A stretch of DNA of 64,000 nt from positions 1-64,000 of the forward strand of contig NZ_QFVS01000007.1 of NCBI RefSeq assembly GCF_003143955.1, given 5' to 3'. Below the pieces are notes generated by a model. That model had not been told where the DNA came from. It was given only the letters and a program-made list of their open reading frames with translations, and ran no database searches. This document shows, piece by piece, positions 26,183-35,534 of the stretch. The DNA is from Kurthia zopfii. Lineage in GTDB: Bacteria; Bacillota; Bacilli; Bacillales_A; Planococcaceae. The translations under genes were made by a program, and so were the position numbers. The first letter of the stretch is position 1. Each line of letters opens with the position of its first letter.

Positions 26183-27130
26183 TTAGTTCTCCCCTCTCTC
26201 TGAGGTCATCATTGCAACTTTATGCGTTGGAGAGAAATCTTTCAGCGGGTAAACTTTTCCGTCCTGATCGTAATATTTCTCAGCATCTGCGCGATATGCA
26301 ATTTCTACTGCACGGCGTTCTTCTTTACGTTGAGCGCGTGTCGTAGGTTCAATTTTAGGAATTGCTGAAAGCAGTCGGTTCGTATAAACATGTTGAGGAT
26401 TCGTATAAATATCCTTCTGTGTTCCTTGTTCAACAAATCGGCCCTTATACATAATAGAGATGTGATCGCACATATGTCGTACAACACCTAAATCATGTGA
26501 GATGAATAGATAACTTAGACCAAACTCAGTCTGAATATCTTTCATAAAGTTTAAAACCTGTGCTTGAACGGATAAATCAAGTGCTGATACTGGTTCATCC
26601 GCAATGATCATCTTCGGGTTACAAGCAACTGCTCGTGCGATTCCAAGACGTTGTTTTTGACCGCCTGAGAATTCATGTGGATATTTTAATAACGCTTCTT
26701 CAGACATCCCTACGATTTCTAGTAGTTCAATCATGCGTTTCTTTTCTTCTTTTGGTGATAAATTCATGAAATTGCGAATTGGCTCTGCCAAAACATCTTG
26801 AATTCTTTTTCTAGGGTTCATAGCAGAAGTTGAATCTTGGAAAATCATTTGAATATCACGATTGAAAGAACTGTTGCGGTTACGACGTTTATTCGTAACG
26901 TCCTCCCCTTCATAAATAACAGATCCAGAAGTGATCTTTTCAAGGCCAATAATGGCTTTACCAGTCGTTGATTTACCAGAACCTGATTCACCTACTAATC
27001 CGTATGTTTTGCCTTTTTCAAATTCCATTGTGACACCATCAACTGCATATACATGGTCGACAACTGTATTGAAAAATCCACCGCGAATTGGGTAATGGAC
27101 GTTTAAGTCTTTAATTTGCATGAAGCTCAT
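26183..27130 (-). CDS. Oligopeptide ABC transporter ATPase, OppF type
   Basis: A 315-residue ATPase with Walker A GESGSGKSTTGKAI (about 48-61), signature FSGGQKQRLGIARA (about 155-168) and Walker B PKMIIADEPVSALD. The C-terminal extension of OppF/DppF proteins (YTNRLLSAIPKIEP) is present. Its start overlaps the OppD-type gene by 20 bp; GGGGGATT lies upstream of the ATG. Confidence 0.93.
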   Translation of the reverse strand: MSFMQIKDLNVHYPIRGGFFNTVVDHVYAVDGVTMEFEKGKTYGLVGESGSGKSTTGKAIIGLEKITSGSVIYEGEDVTNKRRNRNSSFNRDIQMIFQDSTSAMNPRKRIQDVLAEPIRNFMNLSPKEEKKRMIELLEIVGMSEEALLKYPHEFSGGQKQRLGIARAVACNPKMIIADEPVSALDLSVQAQVLNFMKDIQTEFGLSYLFISHDLGVVRHMCDHISIMYKGRFVEQGTQKDIYTNPQHVYTNRLLSAIPKIEPTTRAQRKEERRAVEIAYRADAEKYYDQDGKVYPLKDFSPTHKVAMMTSERGEN

Positions 27131-28139
27131 GATTTAATCCCCCTTCTTCGTGTTCAAAATGAAAGTCCTTCCAGCAAGTGCATCGAACAAGGTGATCTTG
27201 TCCAACTTCATGCAGTTGAGGGTTCGTCTCATGTTTTGATTCATCGATCCAAGGAACACGTGGACCAAAACGACAGCCAGTGCGTGGCATCTTCGTTAAA
27301 GTAGGTACCATGCCGTGAATCACTTCAAGGCGATCATTTTCGCTATCAATTTGTGGAATCGAATTTAGTAATGATCTCGTATAAGGATGTTTCGGATTGC
27401 CGAATAATTCCTCTACAGGTGCTAATTCAATGATTTGCCCTGCATACATTACTGCTACGCGATCAGCGACTTCTGCTACAACACCTAAATCATGTGTGAT
27501 TAAAATGATGCCAGCATTCGTTTCTTCCTGTAAATCGCTTAATAAGTCTAAGATTTGCGCTTGAATGGTAACATCCAGTGCTGTCGTAGGCTCATCTGCA
27601 ATCATAATTTTAGGTTTACAAGCAATGGCAATCGCAATAACAACACGCTGTCTCATACCACCAGATAATTGGTGAGGATATTGACGAGCAACACGCTCTG
27701 GCATATTGATTCCTACTTGGTCTAGTAATTCTAATACTCTTTTCGTTCTTTCTTTTTCGCTTAACTTCGTATGGTATTTTAATGTTTCAGCAATTTGATC
27801 GCCGATTCTCATTAACGGATTTAATGCTGCTAAAGGATCTTGGAAAATAAAACCGATATCATTTCCTCTGATTTTATTTAACTGGTCTTCTTTTAGTTTC
27901 GTAAGATTACGGTCCCCATATGTAATCTCACCCTCAACCTTTGTGTTGCCTTCTGGGTGTAACCCAACGATTGATGTCGCTAATGTACTTTTACCACAAC
28001 CAGACTCCCCTACAATTGCTAGCACTTCATTTTCATTTAGTGTTAGATTGATATCTTCAATTGCTGCAAAGTACTCGTCTTTAATCCTAAAGCTCGTATG
28101 TAGATTTTTGATTTTGAGTAATTCTTTTGATGTATTCAA
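27111..28139 (-). CDS. Oligopeptide ABC transporter ATPase, OppD type
   Basis: A 342-residue ATPase and first gene of the transporter operon. It has Walker [15 protein letters not shown] (about 44-57), signature [14 protein letters not shown] (about 157-170) and Walker [15 protein letters not shown]. The C-terminal oligopeptide-type extension contains RCTCW, a Cys-containing motif seen in OppD/DppD proteins. The start is TTG at 28139 with AAAGGGG about 8 bases upstream; no nearby ATG is better placed. Confidence 0.92.
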   Translation of the reverse strand: MNTSKELLKIKNLHTSFRIKDEYFAAIEDINLTLNENEVLAIVGESGCGKSTLATSIVGLHPEGNTKVEGEITYGDRNLTKLKEDQLNKIRGNDIGFIFQDPLAALNPLMRIGDQIAETLKYHTKLSEKERTKRVLELLDQVGINMPERVARQYPHQLSGGMRQRVVIAIAIACKPKIMIADEPTTALDVTIQAQILDLLSDLQEETNAGIILITHDLGVVAEVADRVAVMYAGQIIELAPVEELFGNPKHPYTRSLLNSIPQIDSENDRLEVIHGMVPTLTKMPRTGCRFGPRVPWIDESKHETNPQLHEVGQDHLVRCTCWKDFHFEHEEGGLNHELHAN

Positions 28140-28482
28140 AATATTTCCCCTTTCCGCTCAATCTTGAATATTAAGAATATTTCAAGTCTTTTGATTGTAA
28201 TTATACATGAATGTATATATTACGAATACCGAAATAAATAGAGTGTAAAAATTGATTCCAAAGAAGATGAGTGTAAAAGAACATCAATTTTGGAAATAAG
28301 TTAAAAGTTTATTTTTTCTTAATATAACACAATTTTTGAAATTATCTATATATTTCGTGAAATTCTTTAAAATATTCTTAATTTTCTAGAGAATTGCGAT
28401 CAATTTGTAAAAAATGTATTACCTTTATTTCAAATTATAGCATAATTTTTACAACCTAAAAATACTTTTTTTCAAACCAATT
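28140..28482. other. AT-rich intergenic region upstream of the opp-like operon
   Basis: No convincing ORF on either strand. The minus strand has a good -10 (TATAAT within ACATTCATGTATAATTAC, near 28201-28206) about 65 bp upstream of the OppD-type gene, but only a weak -35. Runs of A and T dominate about 28300-28480. Confidence 0.4.
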
Positions 28483-28522
28483 AAAAAATAACCTACAGAA
28501 AATAGAATTTCCTGTAGGTTAT
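28483..28522 (-). terminator. Terminator after pheT
   Basis: An 11-bp stem (28488-28498 with 28512-28522), extended by inner AAAT/ATTT pairs, followed by six T on the minus strand, 16 bp after the pheT stop. Confidence 0.88.
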
Positions 28523-28538
28523 CGAGCATTTATGGTGT

Positions 28539-30947
28539 TTATCTTAATTCAACAGATAGCTTAGATTGTAAAGCAGTAAGCACTAAATCATGCACCGCTA
28601 CAACTTCTTCATCCGTTAATGTCTTAGTTGGATCAAAGTATTTTAATGTGAAGGCTAATGATTTTTTACCTTCAGCCATATTACTTCCTTCATACAAGTC
28701 AAATACTTGTACTGATTTCAGTAGTTGGCCACCCGCTTCAGTAATAACTGCTTCAATTGTGCCAGCTTCCACTGTTTGATCGACAACTAAAGCGATATCA
28801 CGAGAAATCGATGGGAAACGAGGAATTGGCGTGCACACTAATGGCTCAACTGATACATTCGCTAATTGTTTGAAGCTCATTTCTGCCACATATGTGTCTT
28901 TTAAGCCCATTTCTTTTTGTTCTTTCGGGTGTAATTGGCCTAAGAAACCGACTTTTTCACCATCTAAAAGAATTTCAGCTGTACGACCTGGGTGCATACC
29001 TTCTTGTTTAGTAGATGCATATTGAACGCGAGCTGTTAAGCCTAATTTTTCAATTAAACCTTCGATGATTCCTTTAAGAACGAAGAAATCAACTGCTTTA
29101 TGTTCACCTTGCCAAGCGTGATCAACCCATTTACCAGTCATTACGATTGCTAAATGTTCAACTTCATTTGGCAGTCCGTCTTCACCTTTTCCAAGGAATA
29201 CAGAACCCGTTTCGTAAAGTGCCACTGATGATACTTGACGCGATACATTGTGTACTGCCGCTTCGATTAAGTGTGGTAATAAACTTTGACGTAAAGTACT
29301 GTGATCTTCACTCATAGGCATTAATAGACGCGTTGTTTCTTCTTTTTTCAATGCGTATTTTTGTGAAAGTTCATCAGAAGTTAACGAATAAGTTAATGCT
29401 TGATATAAGCCACTACCTTCTAAATGATGACGTGATACACGACGGATTTCTTGATATGGTGTTAAGCCACCTGCGATTGTTTCAGCAACTGGAATTGTTT
29501 TTGGAATTTCGTCATAACCGTACATACGTGCGATTTCTTCCACGATATCTTCTTCGATTTTAATATCTTGACGACGTGTTGGTGCATCTACGATTAGTAG
29601 ACCATTCGCTGTTTCAACATTGAAGCGAAGACGCGTTAAAATAGAAACCATTTCATTTAAAGAAATTTTCATTCCTAAACGAGAGTTGATAAAGTCTGGT
29701 GATACGACAACACGTGAAGGTGTTTTATCTAATTCGTCGACTACAACTGTTCCTTCTAATACTGTACCGCCAGCGATTTCAGCCATCATTTTAGCTGCAC
29801 GATCTGCTGCTGGTAAGATGCGTTCAGGATCGATTCCTTTTTCAAAACGAGCGCTCGCATCACTACGAAGTCCTAAATCTTTAGAAGTGTAACGAACAGA
29901 TAATCCTTCGAAATAAGCAGATTCAATAACTACTGTCGTTGTTTTCTCTGTTACTTCTGAATCAAATCCACCCATTACGCCTGCTACTGCAACTGGTGCT
30001 TTACCATTTGTAATAACAAGGTTTGAAGCTTTAAGTGTACGTTCTTTGCCATCTAAAGTTTTAATGTTTTCGCCTTCATTTGCTAAACGAACAACGATTT
30101 CACCTGTTTCAAGTGCATCGTAATCGAATGCGTGTAAAGGTTGGCCATATTCCATTAAGATGTAGTTTGTAATATCGACTACATTGTTCAATGGACGTAC
30201 GCCTACTGCCATAAGTGATTGTTGTAACCAAAGTGGTGATTCACCAATCGTTACATTTTCAACAACTTTCGCTGCGTATAGAGGATTTTGTTCTTTTGCT
30301 TCAACAACTACTTTAATTTTGTCAGCTGCTTTTGCAGAAGAAGTTTCATGAGTTGTTTCTGGTAGTTTGATTTCGCGATCTAAAATAGCTGCGACTTCAT
30401 AAGCTACGCCTAACATACTCATAGCATCCGAACGGTTTGGTGTAAGACCTAGTTCTAGCACTACATCATTTAAGCCAAGTACTTCTACAGGATCTGCGCC
30501 AACTGGTGTTTCAGCAGGAAGTACGTAAATACCTTCAGCGTAAGCTTTTGGTACAACTTTACCTTCTACACCTAATTCTTGTAATGAACAGATCATACCG
30601 TGAGATACTTCTCCGCGTAGTTTTGCTTTTTTAATTTTGCCGCCTGGTAAATGAGCGCCTGGACGAGCTACGATTACTTTTTGACCTACAGCTACATTTG
30701 GAGCGCCACAAACGATTTGTGATAGCTCCTCTTCACCGAAGTCTACTTGGCAAATATTTAATTTATCTGCTTCAGGATGTTTTGCTTTTTCTTTTACCTC
30801 GCCGACCATTAATTTTTTTAGACCTGATGATAAATGTTCAACAGCATCTACTTCAATACCCGCGCGTGTAATTTTCTCTGCTAATTCTTCTGGTTCGAAA
30901 CCAGAAATATCTACATATTTAGATAACCAATTTAATGAAACGTACAT
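28539..30947 (-). CDS. pheT: Phenylalanine-tRNA ligase beta subunit
   Basis: A 802-residue subunit of the (alpha-beta)2 enzyme that charges tRNA-Phe. It has the N-terminal tRNA-binding OB-fold (about 40-155, KHPEADKLNICQVDFG), B3/B4 editing domain (about 210-390), B5 domain (about 405-475) and C-terminal anticodon-binding FDX domain (PRFPSISRDIALVVDQ, about 708-800). GGAGG precedes the ATG. It follows pheS by 12 bp and shares its T-box. Confidence 0.97.
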   Translation of the reverse strand: MYVSLNWLSKYVDISGFEPEELAEKITRAGIEVDAVEHLSSGLKKLMVGEVKEKAKHPEADKLNICQVDFGEEELSQIVCGAPNVAVGQKVIVARPGAHLPGGKIKKAKLRGEVSHGMICSLQELGVEGKVVPKAYAEGIYVLPAETPVGADPVEVLGLNDVVLELGLTPNRSDAMSMLGVAYEVAAILDREIKLPETTHETSSAKAADKIKVVVEAKEQNPLYAAKVVENVTIGESPLWLQQSLMAVGVRPLNNVVDITNYILMEYGQPLHAFDYDALETGEIVVRLANEGENIKTLDGKERTLKASNLVITNGKAPVAVAGVMGGFDSEVTEKTTTVVIESAYFEGLSVRYTSKDLGLRSDASARFEKGIDPERILPAADRAAKMMAEIAGGTVLEGTVVVDELDKTPSRVVVSPDFINSRLGMKISLNEMVSILTRLRFNVETANGLLIVDAPTRRQDIKIEEDIVEEIARMYGYDEIPKTIPVAETIAGGLTPYQEIRRVSRHHLEGSGLYQALTYSLTSDELSQKYALKKEETTRLLMPMSEDHSTLRQSLLPHLIEAAVHNVSRQVSSVALYETGSVFLGKGEDGLPNEVEHLAIVMTGKWVDHAWQGEHKAVDFFVLKGIIEGLIEKLGLTARVQYASTKQEGMHPGRTAEILLDGEKVGFLGQLHPKEQKEMGLKDTYVAEMSFKQLANVSVEPLVCTPIPRFPSISRDIALVVDQTVEAGTIEAVITEAGGQLLKSVQVFDLYEGSNMAEGKKSLAFTLKYFDPTKTLTDEEVVAVHDLVLTALQSKLSVELR

Positions 30948-30959
30948 GGATAACTCCTC

Positions 30960-32003
30960 CTAATCTTCTGCTCTTTGGAATTGTTCTAAGAAACGAACAT
31001 CATTTGTATAGAAATCACGAATGTCATCTACACCGTAACGTAGCATCGCGATACGTTCTTGCCCCATACCGAATGCGAAACCAGTAACTTTTTTCGGATC
31101 GTAGCCTGCTTTTTCAAGAACATTCGGGTGAACCATTCCTGCACCAAGAATTTCGATCCAACCAGTGTTTTTACATACATTACAACCTTTACCTCCACAT
31201 TTGAAACAAGAAATATCCATTTCAACTGAAGGCTCTGTGAATGGGAAGTAACTTGGGCGTAGACGGATTTCACGCTCATCGCCGAACATTTTCTTCGCGA
31301 AAATATCTAAAGTTCCTTTTAAATCACTCATGCGAATGTTTTCGCCAATTACTAAACCTTCAATTTGGTTGAATTGATGTGAGTGCGTTGCATCATCGCT
31401 ATCACGACGGAATACTTTACCTGGGCAAATAATACGGATTGAAGCGCCGTCTTTTTCCTCCATTGTACGCGCTTGTACTGGTGACGTATGCGTACGCATT
31501 AAAATTTCTTCAGAGATGTAGAAAGTATCTTGCATATCACGCGCTGGGTGACCTTTTGGTAAGTTTAATGCTTCAAAGTTGTAGTAATCTTTCTCAACTT
31601 CAGGACCTTCCACTACTTCGTAACCCATGCCGATGAATAGATTTTCGATTTCTTCTGTTACACGTGTAAGTGGGTGTGAGTTCCCTACTTTTACAGTGCG
31701 TCCTGGAAGTGTTACGTCGATTGTTTCTTTCGCTAATTGTTCTTCCACTGCTTTTTCTTCAAGAGCAGTCATTTTTGTTTCAAGTACTTGTTGAACTTCT
31801 CCACGTACTTCATTTACTAGAGCCCCCATTTTTGGACGTTCTTCGTTCGGTAATTTACCCATACCTTTTAATAAGTCCGTGATTGGACCTTTTTTACCTA
31901 AATAAGCAACACGTACATCATTTAGTTGCTTCACATCTTGTGCAGCTTCGATTTTCTCAAGAGCTTCTTGCTTTAATACTACTAATTGTTCTGCCATTTC
32001 CAT
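30960..32003 (-). CDS. pheS: Phenylalanine-tRNA ligase alpha subunit
   Basis: Catalytic class II subunit of 347 residues. It has an N-terminal coiled coil (about 1-85), motif 1 around [18 protein letters not shown], motif 2 [12 protein letters not shown]...VFRRD and motif 3 [17 protein letters not shown] (about 312-328). A Cys-rich insertion [17 protein letters not shown] (about 257-273) is the usual one. The ATG at 32003 has GGAGG nine bases upstream. Controlled by the T-box leader. Confidence 0.97.
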   Translation of the reverse strand: MEMAEQLVVLKQEALEKIEAAQDVKQLNDVRVAYLGKKGPITDLLKGMGKLPNEERPKMGALVNEVRGEVQQVLETKMTALEEKAVEEQLAKETIDVTLPGRTVKVGNSHPLTRVTEEIENLFIGMGYEVVEGPEVEKDYYNFEALNLPKGHPARDMQDTFYISEEILMRTHTSPVQARTMEEKDGASIRIICPGKVFRRDSDDATHSHQFNQIEGLVIGENIRMSDLKGTLDIFAKKMFGDEREIRLRPSYFPFTEPSVEMDISCFKCGGKGCNVCKNTGWIEILGAGMVHPNVLEKAGYDPKKVTGFAFGMGQERIAMLRYGVDDIRDFYTNDVRFLEQFQRAED

Positions 32004-32066
32004 GTGAAAAATCCTCCTTTAATTTCGTCCTGATCTTGTCTCAAAGTATTTTTGAACATAAAAAAA

Positions 32067-32322
32067 CCCCGCCCTATAAAAGGGACGAGGATTATTCGCG
32101 TTACCACCCTAGTTACTGCATAAATTACATGCAATCACTTCATTGAATTAACGGCTCAGTTGCCGGCGTACCTTTACAGCATATGCTGGTCCCGGTCGCT
32201 GCTAGCGGGGCGAACTTCTACAAATATAGTGGCATATATTCACTTTCAGTCTATGGTGAATACTTCCTACATGCATATATTGTATACTTTTCCCGATCAG
32301 TGCATTTCATTATTTTGAATAC
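32067..32322 (-). ncRNA. T-box leader of pheST (phenylalanine)
   Basis: The minus strand has the invariant antiterminator motif AGGGTGGTAACGCG (32097-32110) followed by a stem and seven T (32061-32090), the intrinsic terminator. Stem I begins near the AGTA S-turn (32285-32288). A TTC on the opposite side of the internal loop (32212-32214), next to TTGTA pairing with TACAA, fits a Phe specifier codon. Uncharged tRNA-Phe should favour read-through into pheST. Confidence 0.9.
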
Positions 32323-32328
32323 GGTCTT

Positions 32329-32357
32329 ATTATAACCATATTGCTACTATACTTCAA
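32329..32357 (-). promoter_or_regulatory. Promoter of pheST leader
   Basis: TTGAAG (32352-32357), 17-bp spacer and TATAAT (32329-32334) on the minus strand. It starts in the intergenic region just after the ysgA stop (32364). Confidence 0.8.
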
Positions 32358-32363
32358 GTGTTT

Positions 32364-33122
32364 CTATGCTGTAGCAAAGTGATAAAGTACGATCCCAGTT
32401 GCTACTGCTACATTTAAAGATTCTGCGCCACCCATAATTGGAATGATGACATTTTGCGTTGTTTGTGCTAATAATTCTTTCGAAATACCGCTACCTTCAT
32501 TCCCCATAATCAAAGCAAATTTCGGACCTTTCTCCACTTGATTATAAATAACCGAAGTCGCATCTAAAGCCGTACCATAAACAGGGACTTCTTGTTCTTT
32601 CAGTTGTTCAACCCACTCAACTAAATCACCACGAAGAACAGGAATATGGAAAATTGAACCCTGTGTCGAACGAATTGTTTTCGGATTGAATGGATCCGCA
32701 CTTCCTTTTCCAAGAATGACCGCATCAATACCTGCCGCATCTGCTGTGCGAATCATTGTACCGATATTGCCTGGATCTTGTACCGCATCAACTAATAAAA
32801 GTTTTTTCCACGTAGGCTTCACTTCAAATTCAGGTTGCTTACAATGAGCGAAAATCCCTTGTGTATGCTCTGTTTCAGCAAGTTCAGCTGCAATTGCATC
32901 CGTTACTTCGATTATATAAATATTTTCTACATCCCAATCAGACGGAATTTCTACGCCATCACGGATGATTAAATTCAATACTTCTGTACCATTTAGCGCT
33001 TCTTCAACTAGGTGGAACCCTTCAACAAGGAATTCTCCTGATTTATCGCGCTCTTTGCGAGTAGTCGCAAGTTTTTTCCAATACTTCACTAAAGAGTTGG
33101 AAGATGATTCGATTCTTTTCAT
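32364..33122 (-). CDS. ysgA: SpoU-family RNA methyltransferase (YsgA-like)
   Basis: A 252-residue 2'-O-ribose RNA methyltransferase of the TrmH/RlmB group with the SPOUT knot. An N-terminal substrate-binding domain (about 1-100) is followed by motif LLVDAVQDPGNIGTMIRTADAAGIDAVIL (parts about 107-135) and the C-terminal SAM-binding knot IMGNEGSGISKEL and IPIMGGAESLNVAVA. The target RNA is unknown. It lies upstream of pheST as in B. subtilis, but the small spore gene sspI normally between them there is missing. Confidence 0.92.
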   Translation of the reverse strand: MKRIESSSNSLVKYWKKLATTRKERDKSGEFLVEGFHLVEEALNGTEVLNLIIRDGVEIPSDWDVENIYIIEVTDAIAAELAETEHTQGIFAHCKQPEFEVKPTWKKLLLVDAVQDPGNIGTMIRTADAAGIDAVILGKGSADPFNPKTIRSTQGSIFHIPVLRGDLVEWVEQLKEQEVPVYGTALDATSVIYNQVEKGPKFALIMGNEGSGISKELLAQTTQNVIIPIMGGAESLNVAVATGIVLYHFATA

Positions 33123-33139
33123 TGTGTGACCGTCCTTTT

Positions 33140-34117
33140 TTACATCGTTAATACTATTTTGCCAAATTGCTCATTCACTTGCAAACGTTCAAATGCTTTT
33201 TGAGCTTCTTCTATATTATATACTACATCAATGATTGGGTGTATGTTATGTTCTGTCATAAATTGAATACATTTTCTAAATTCTTCACGACTTCCAAGTG
33301 TAGTCCCTTTCAAATTGTATTGTCCGTAGAAAAATTCTCTTAAATTTATTGAAGTTATGTCAGCTGTAGTCGCACCGAAAGTGACAAAAGTTCCTCCCTT
33401 TTTCAATACTTGTAAAGAGCGATTGAACGTTGCTTCCCCGACACTATCGATCACTAAGTCGATTACCTCATCTTTCAAAGCCTCTTGCCAATCCGCTGCT
33501 GTATCCAGCGCAAGATCAGCTCCAATCGCTAATGCAGCTTCCCTTTTGGATGCAGATCTAGATGTCACAATCACTCTCGCTCCAACTTTATGCGCTAATT
33601 GAATGATAAATGTCGCAACACCACTACCCGCCCCCGGAATAAAGATTGTCTGCCCTTTCTTAATCTCGCCTTTCGTGAATAATGCACGATAACCTGTCAA
33701 CGGCGCAATGCCAATCGTTGCCGCCTCTTCCCAAGATAGATATGCTGGCTTCTTCTCTAATTGCTCAGCAGAAATGGCGATTTTCTCCGCAAATGTACCA
33801 TGATCAGGCAAACTTAGAATTTCAAAACCATCAGGTGGTATCAGTGACTCATCAAACCAACGTAATGATGGGTTAATAATCACTTCATCGCCAATATGCC
33901 AACTTTTCACATCTTCACTTATTTCTTCAATAATCCCTGCTGCATCAGAACCTAGTATTAACGCTTCTGCTTCATTTCCTAAACGATTCGGCGTATATAA
34001 ATCCCGGCGATTCACACTTGCACTTTTGATCTTCACAAGTACTTCGCCTTTTTGTAAAGTCGGTTCTTCTTGTTCCCCGACTATTAATCGTCCTTTTTCA
34101 AAAAATACTGCTTTCAT
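33140..34117 (-). CDS. Zinc-type/quinone oxidoreductase-like MDR family protein
   Basis: A 325-residue medium-chain dehydrogenase/reductase. It has the GroES-like domain (about 1-115) and a Rossmann fold with PGAGSGVATFIIQLAHKVGARVIVTSRS (about 157-184). The catalytic Zn ligands of classical alcohol dehydrogenases are not evident: the usual Cys/His positions read VNRRDLYTPNR, so it may be a Zn-independent, NADPH-using reductase. It follows ysgA upstream by 17 bp. The substrate is unknown. Confidence 0.85.
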   Translation of the reverse strand: MKAVFFEKGRLIVGEQEEPTLQKGEVLVKIKSASVNRRDLYTPNRLGNEAEALILGSDAAGIIEEISEDVKSWHIGDEVIINPSLRWFDESLIPPDGFEILSLPDHGTFAEKIAISAEQLEKKPAYLSWEEAATIGIAPLTGYRALFTKGEIKKGQTIFIPGAGSGVATFIIQLAHKVGARVIVTSRSASKREAALAIGADLALDTAADWQEALKDEVIDLVIDSVGEATFNRSLQVLKKGGTFVTFGATTADITSINLREFFYGQYNLKGTTLGSREEFRKCIQFMTEHNIHPIIDVVYNIEEAQKAFERLQVNEQFGKIVLTM

Positions 34118-34184
34118 TTTTACATCTCCCCTTTCGCTTATTTTAGTCTAATGTGCAGTTAATTTTCAAATAAATCAGATAATA

Positions 34185-34217
34185 AAAAATAGTCCCTCTG
34201 TATTTTTCAGAGGAACT
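34185..34217 (-). terminator. Terminator after argF
   Basis: Stem of ten pairs with one mismatch (34191-34200 with 34208-34217), 7-nt loop and six T on the minus strand, 10 bp after the argF stop. Confidence 0.82.
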
Positions 34218-34226
34218 CGATGTTTT

Positions 34227-35192
34227 TTAACCTAAAACCGATACTAACACAGCTTTTTGAGCATGCAGACGATTTTCAGCTTGTTGGAAAATATAGGAGT
34301 TGTCGCCATCAATTATTGTTGTCGCTACTTCTTCTTCACGATGAGCAGGTAAGCAGTGCAGGAACATATAATCCGCTTTCGCATTTGCTACAAGCGCTTC
34401 AGAAATTTGGAATCCTTCAAAATCTTTTAGACGTTTTGCTGATTCCTCTTCTTGGCCCATTGAAGTCCAAACATCTGTATAAATAACGTCCGCATCTTTC
34501 GCAGCTTCAAATGGATCATTCGTAAATGTCACTGTACTACCATTTTGTGTTGCGATTTCCGTAGCAATTTTCATCGCTTCTCCAGAAGGTTCGTAGTTTG
34601 TTGGTGAAGCCACAACAACGTCCATTCCAACATGAGCTGCCGCTACAACAAGTGAGTGTGCAACATTATTTCCATCACCAATATAAGCTAGTTTCAACCC
34701 TTTAAATTCACCTTTTACTTCTTTGATTGTTTCTAAATCAGCTAATGCCTGACAAGGGTGTGCTAAATCCGTTAATCCGTTAATGACAGGAATTGAAGCA
34801 TGCTCTGCCAATTCAGCGACCATCGCATGTGAATTCGCTCGAATCATAATACCGTCTACATAACCTGACATGACATGAGCTGTATCGTGGACAGATTCAC
34901 CACGCCCGATTTGTAAATCACGCGCATTCATAAACATTCCTTTACCACCTAATTGATGCATACCTACTTCGAATGAAATACGTGTACGCGTAGAGTTTTT
35001 CTCGAAGATCATCGCTAATGTTTTACCTTCTAATAAAGTTGAGCATTTACCTGCCTTCGTAATCGTTTTTAATTGGATGGCTAAATCAATTAATTGCTGA
35101 ACTTCTTCACTTGTATAATCAGCAAGTGATAGTAAATCCTTCCCTTTTAAACTATCTACAATTTGTAATTGAACTTCTTCTAATAATTTCAT
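34227..35192 (-). CDS. argF: Ornithine carbamoyltransferase
   Basis: Forms citrulline from ornithine and carbamoyl phosphate (arginine synthesis, or catabolism in reverse). The 321-residue protein has the carbamoyl-phosphate motif STRTR (about 66-70), HCLPAH (about 284-289) with the catalytic Cys, and the FMNARDLQIGRGESVHDTA stretch. It stands alone, with no other arginine genes nearby. GGGAGAG precedes the ATG. A consensus promoter has an ARG-box-like spacer. Confidence 0.96.
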   Translation of the reverse strand: MKLLEEVQLQIVDSLKGKDLLSLADYTSEEVQQLIDLAIQLKTITKAGKCSTLLEGKTLAMIFEKNSTRTRISFEVGMHQLGGKGMFMNARDLQIGRGESVHDTAHVMSGYVDGIMIRANSHAMVAELAEHASIPVINGLTDLAHPCQALADLETIKEVKGEFKGLKLAYIGDGNNVAHSLVVAAAHVGMDVVVASPTNYEPSGEAMKIATEIATQNGSTVTFTNDPFEAAKDADVIYTDVWTSMGQEEESAKRLKDFEGFQISEALVANAKADYMFLHCLPAHREEEVATTIIDGDNSYIFQQAENRLHAQKAVLVSVLG

Positions 35193-35229
35193 ATGAATCT
35201 CTCCCTTTATTTGTATGTTTGTATATCCT

Positions 35230-35258
35230 ATTATAGTTATGTATATTTATTCTGTCAA
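35230..35258 (-). promoter_or_regulatory. Consensus promoter of argF with ARG-box-like spacer
   Basis: TTGACA (35253-35258), 17-bp spacer and TATAAT (35230-35235) on the minus strand. The spacer GAATAAATATACATAAC matches the B. subtilis ARG box core (GAATAAAAATTCA) at 11 of 13 positions, so ArgR could block RNA polymerase here. Confidence 0.75.
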
Positions 35259-35289
35259 ATGCATTTTTATGTTTTTAGGTTTTTTCAAC

Positions 35290-35353
35290 AAATGTATAAT
35301 TATCAGCATTTAAAAGGATAATCAGCTTGAACCCCATTACCAATTATACATTT
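35290..35353. repeat. 12-bp inverted repeat with 40-nt loop
   Basis: AAATGTATAATT (35290-35301) and AATTATACATTT (35342-35353) are perfectly complementary. It lies between argF and the ysdC terminator, and has no T run. It is too distant from the argF promoter to be a standard operator but may bind a dimeric regulator or form an RNA hairpin. Confidence 0.55.
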
Positions 35354-35360
35354 ATTGAAT

Positions 35361-35394
35361 AAAAAAAGGAATCGCATTCTACTGCGACTCCTTT
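35361..35394 (-). terminator. Terminator after the M42 peptidase gene
   Basis: A 12-bp stem with one G-U pair (35365-35376 with 35383-35394) and 6-nt loop, followed by seven T on the minus strand. A GC-rich hairpin GGGGG...CCCCC closer to the gene (about 35501-35528) lacks a T run. Nothing else stands out in 35395-35500. Confidence 0.85.
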
Positions 35395-35534
35395 TCCTAT
35401 TATACCTTTTGAACTTTTTTTACGACGATTAAAGTAATTATTTTATTCATATAATCACAAATTTAATTTAAACCTTCACAGAAATCATACCTAACTTGGA
35501 GGGGGCATTTTATTATAAAACTACCCCCAAAATA

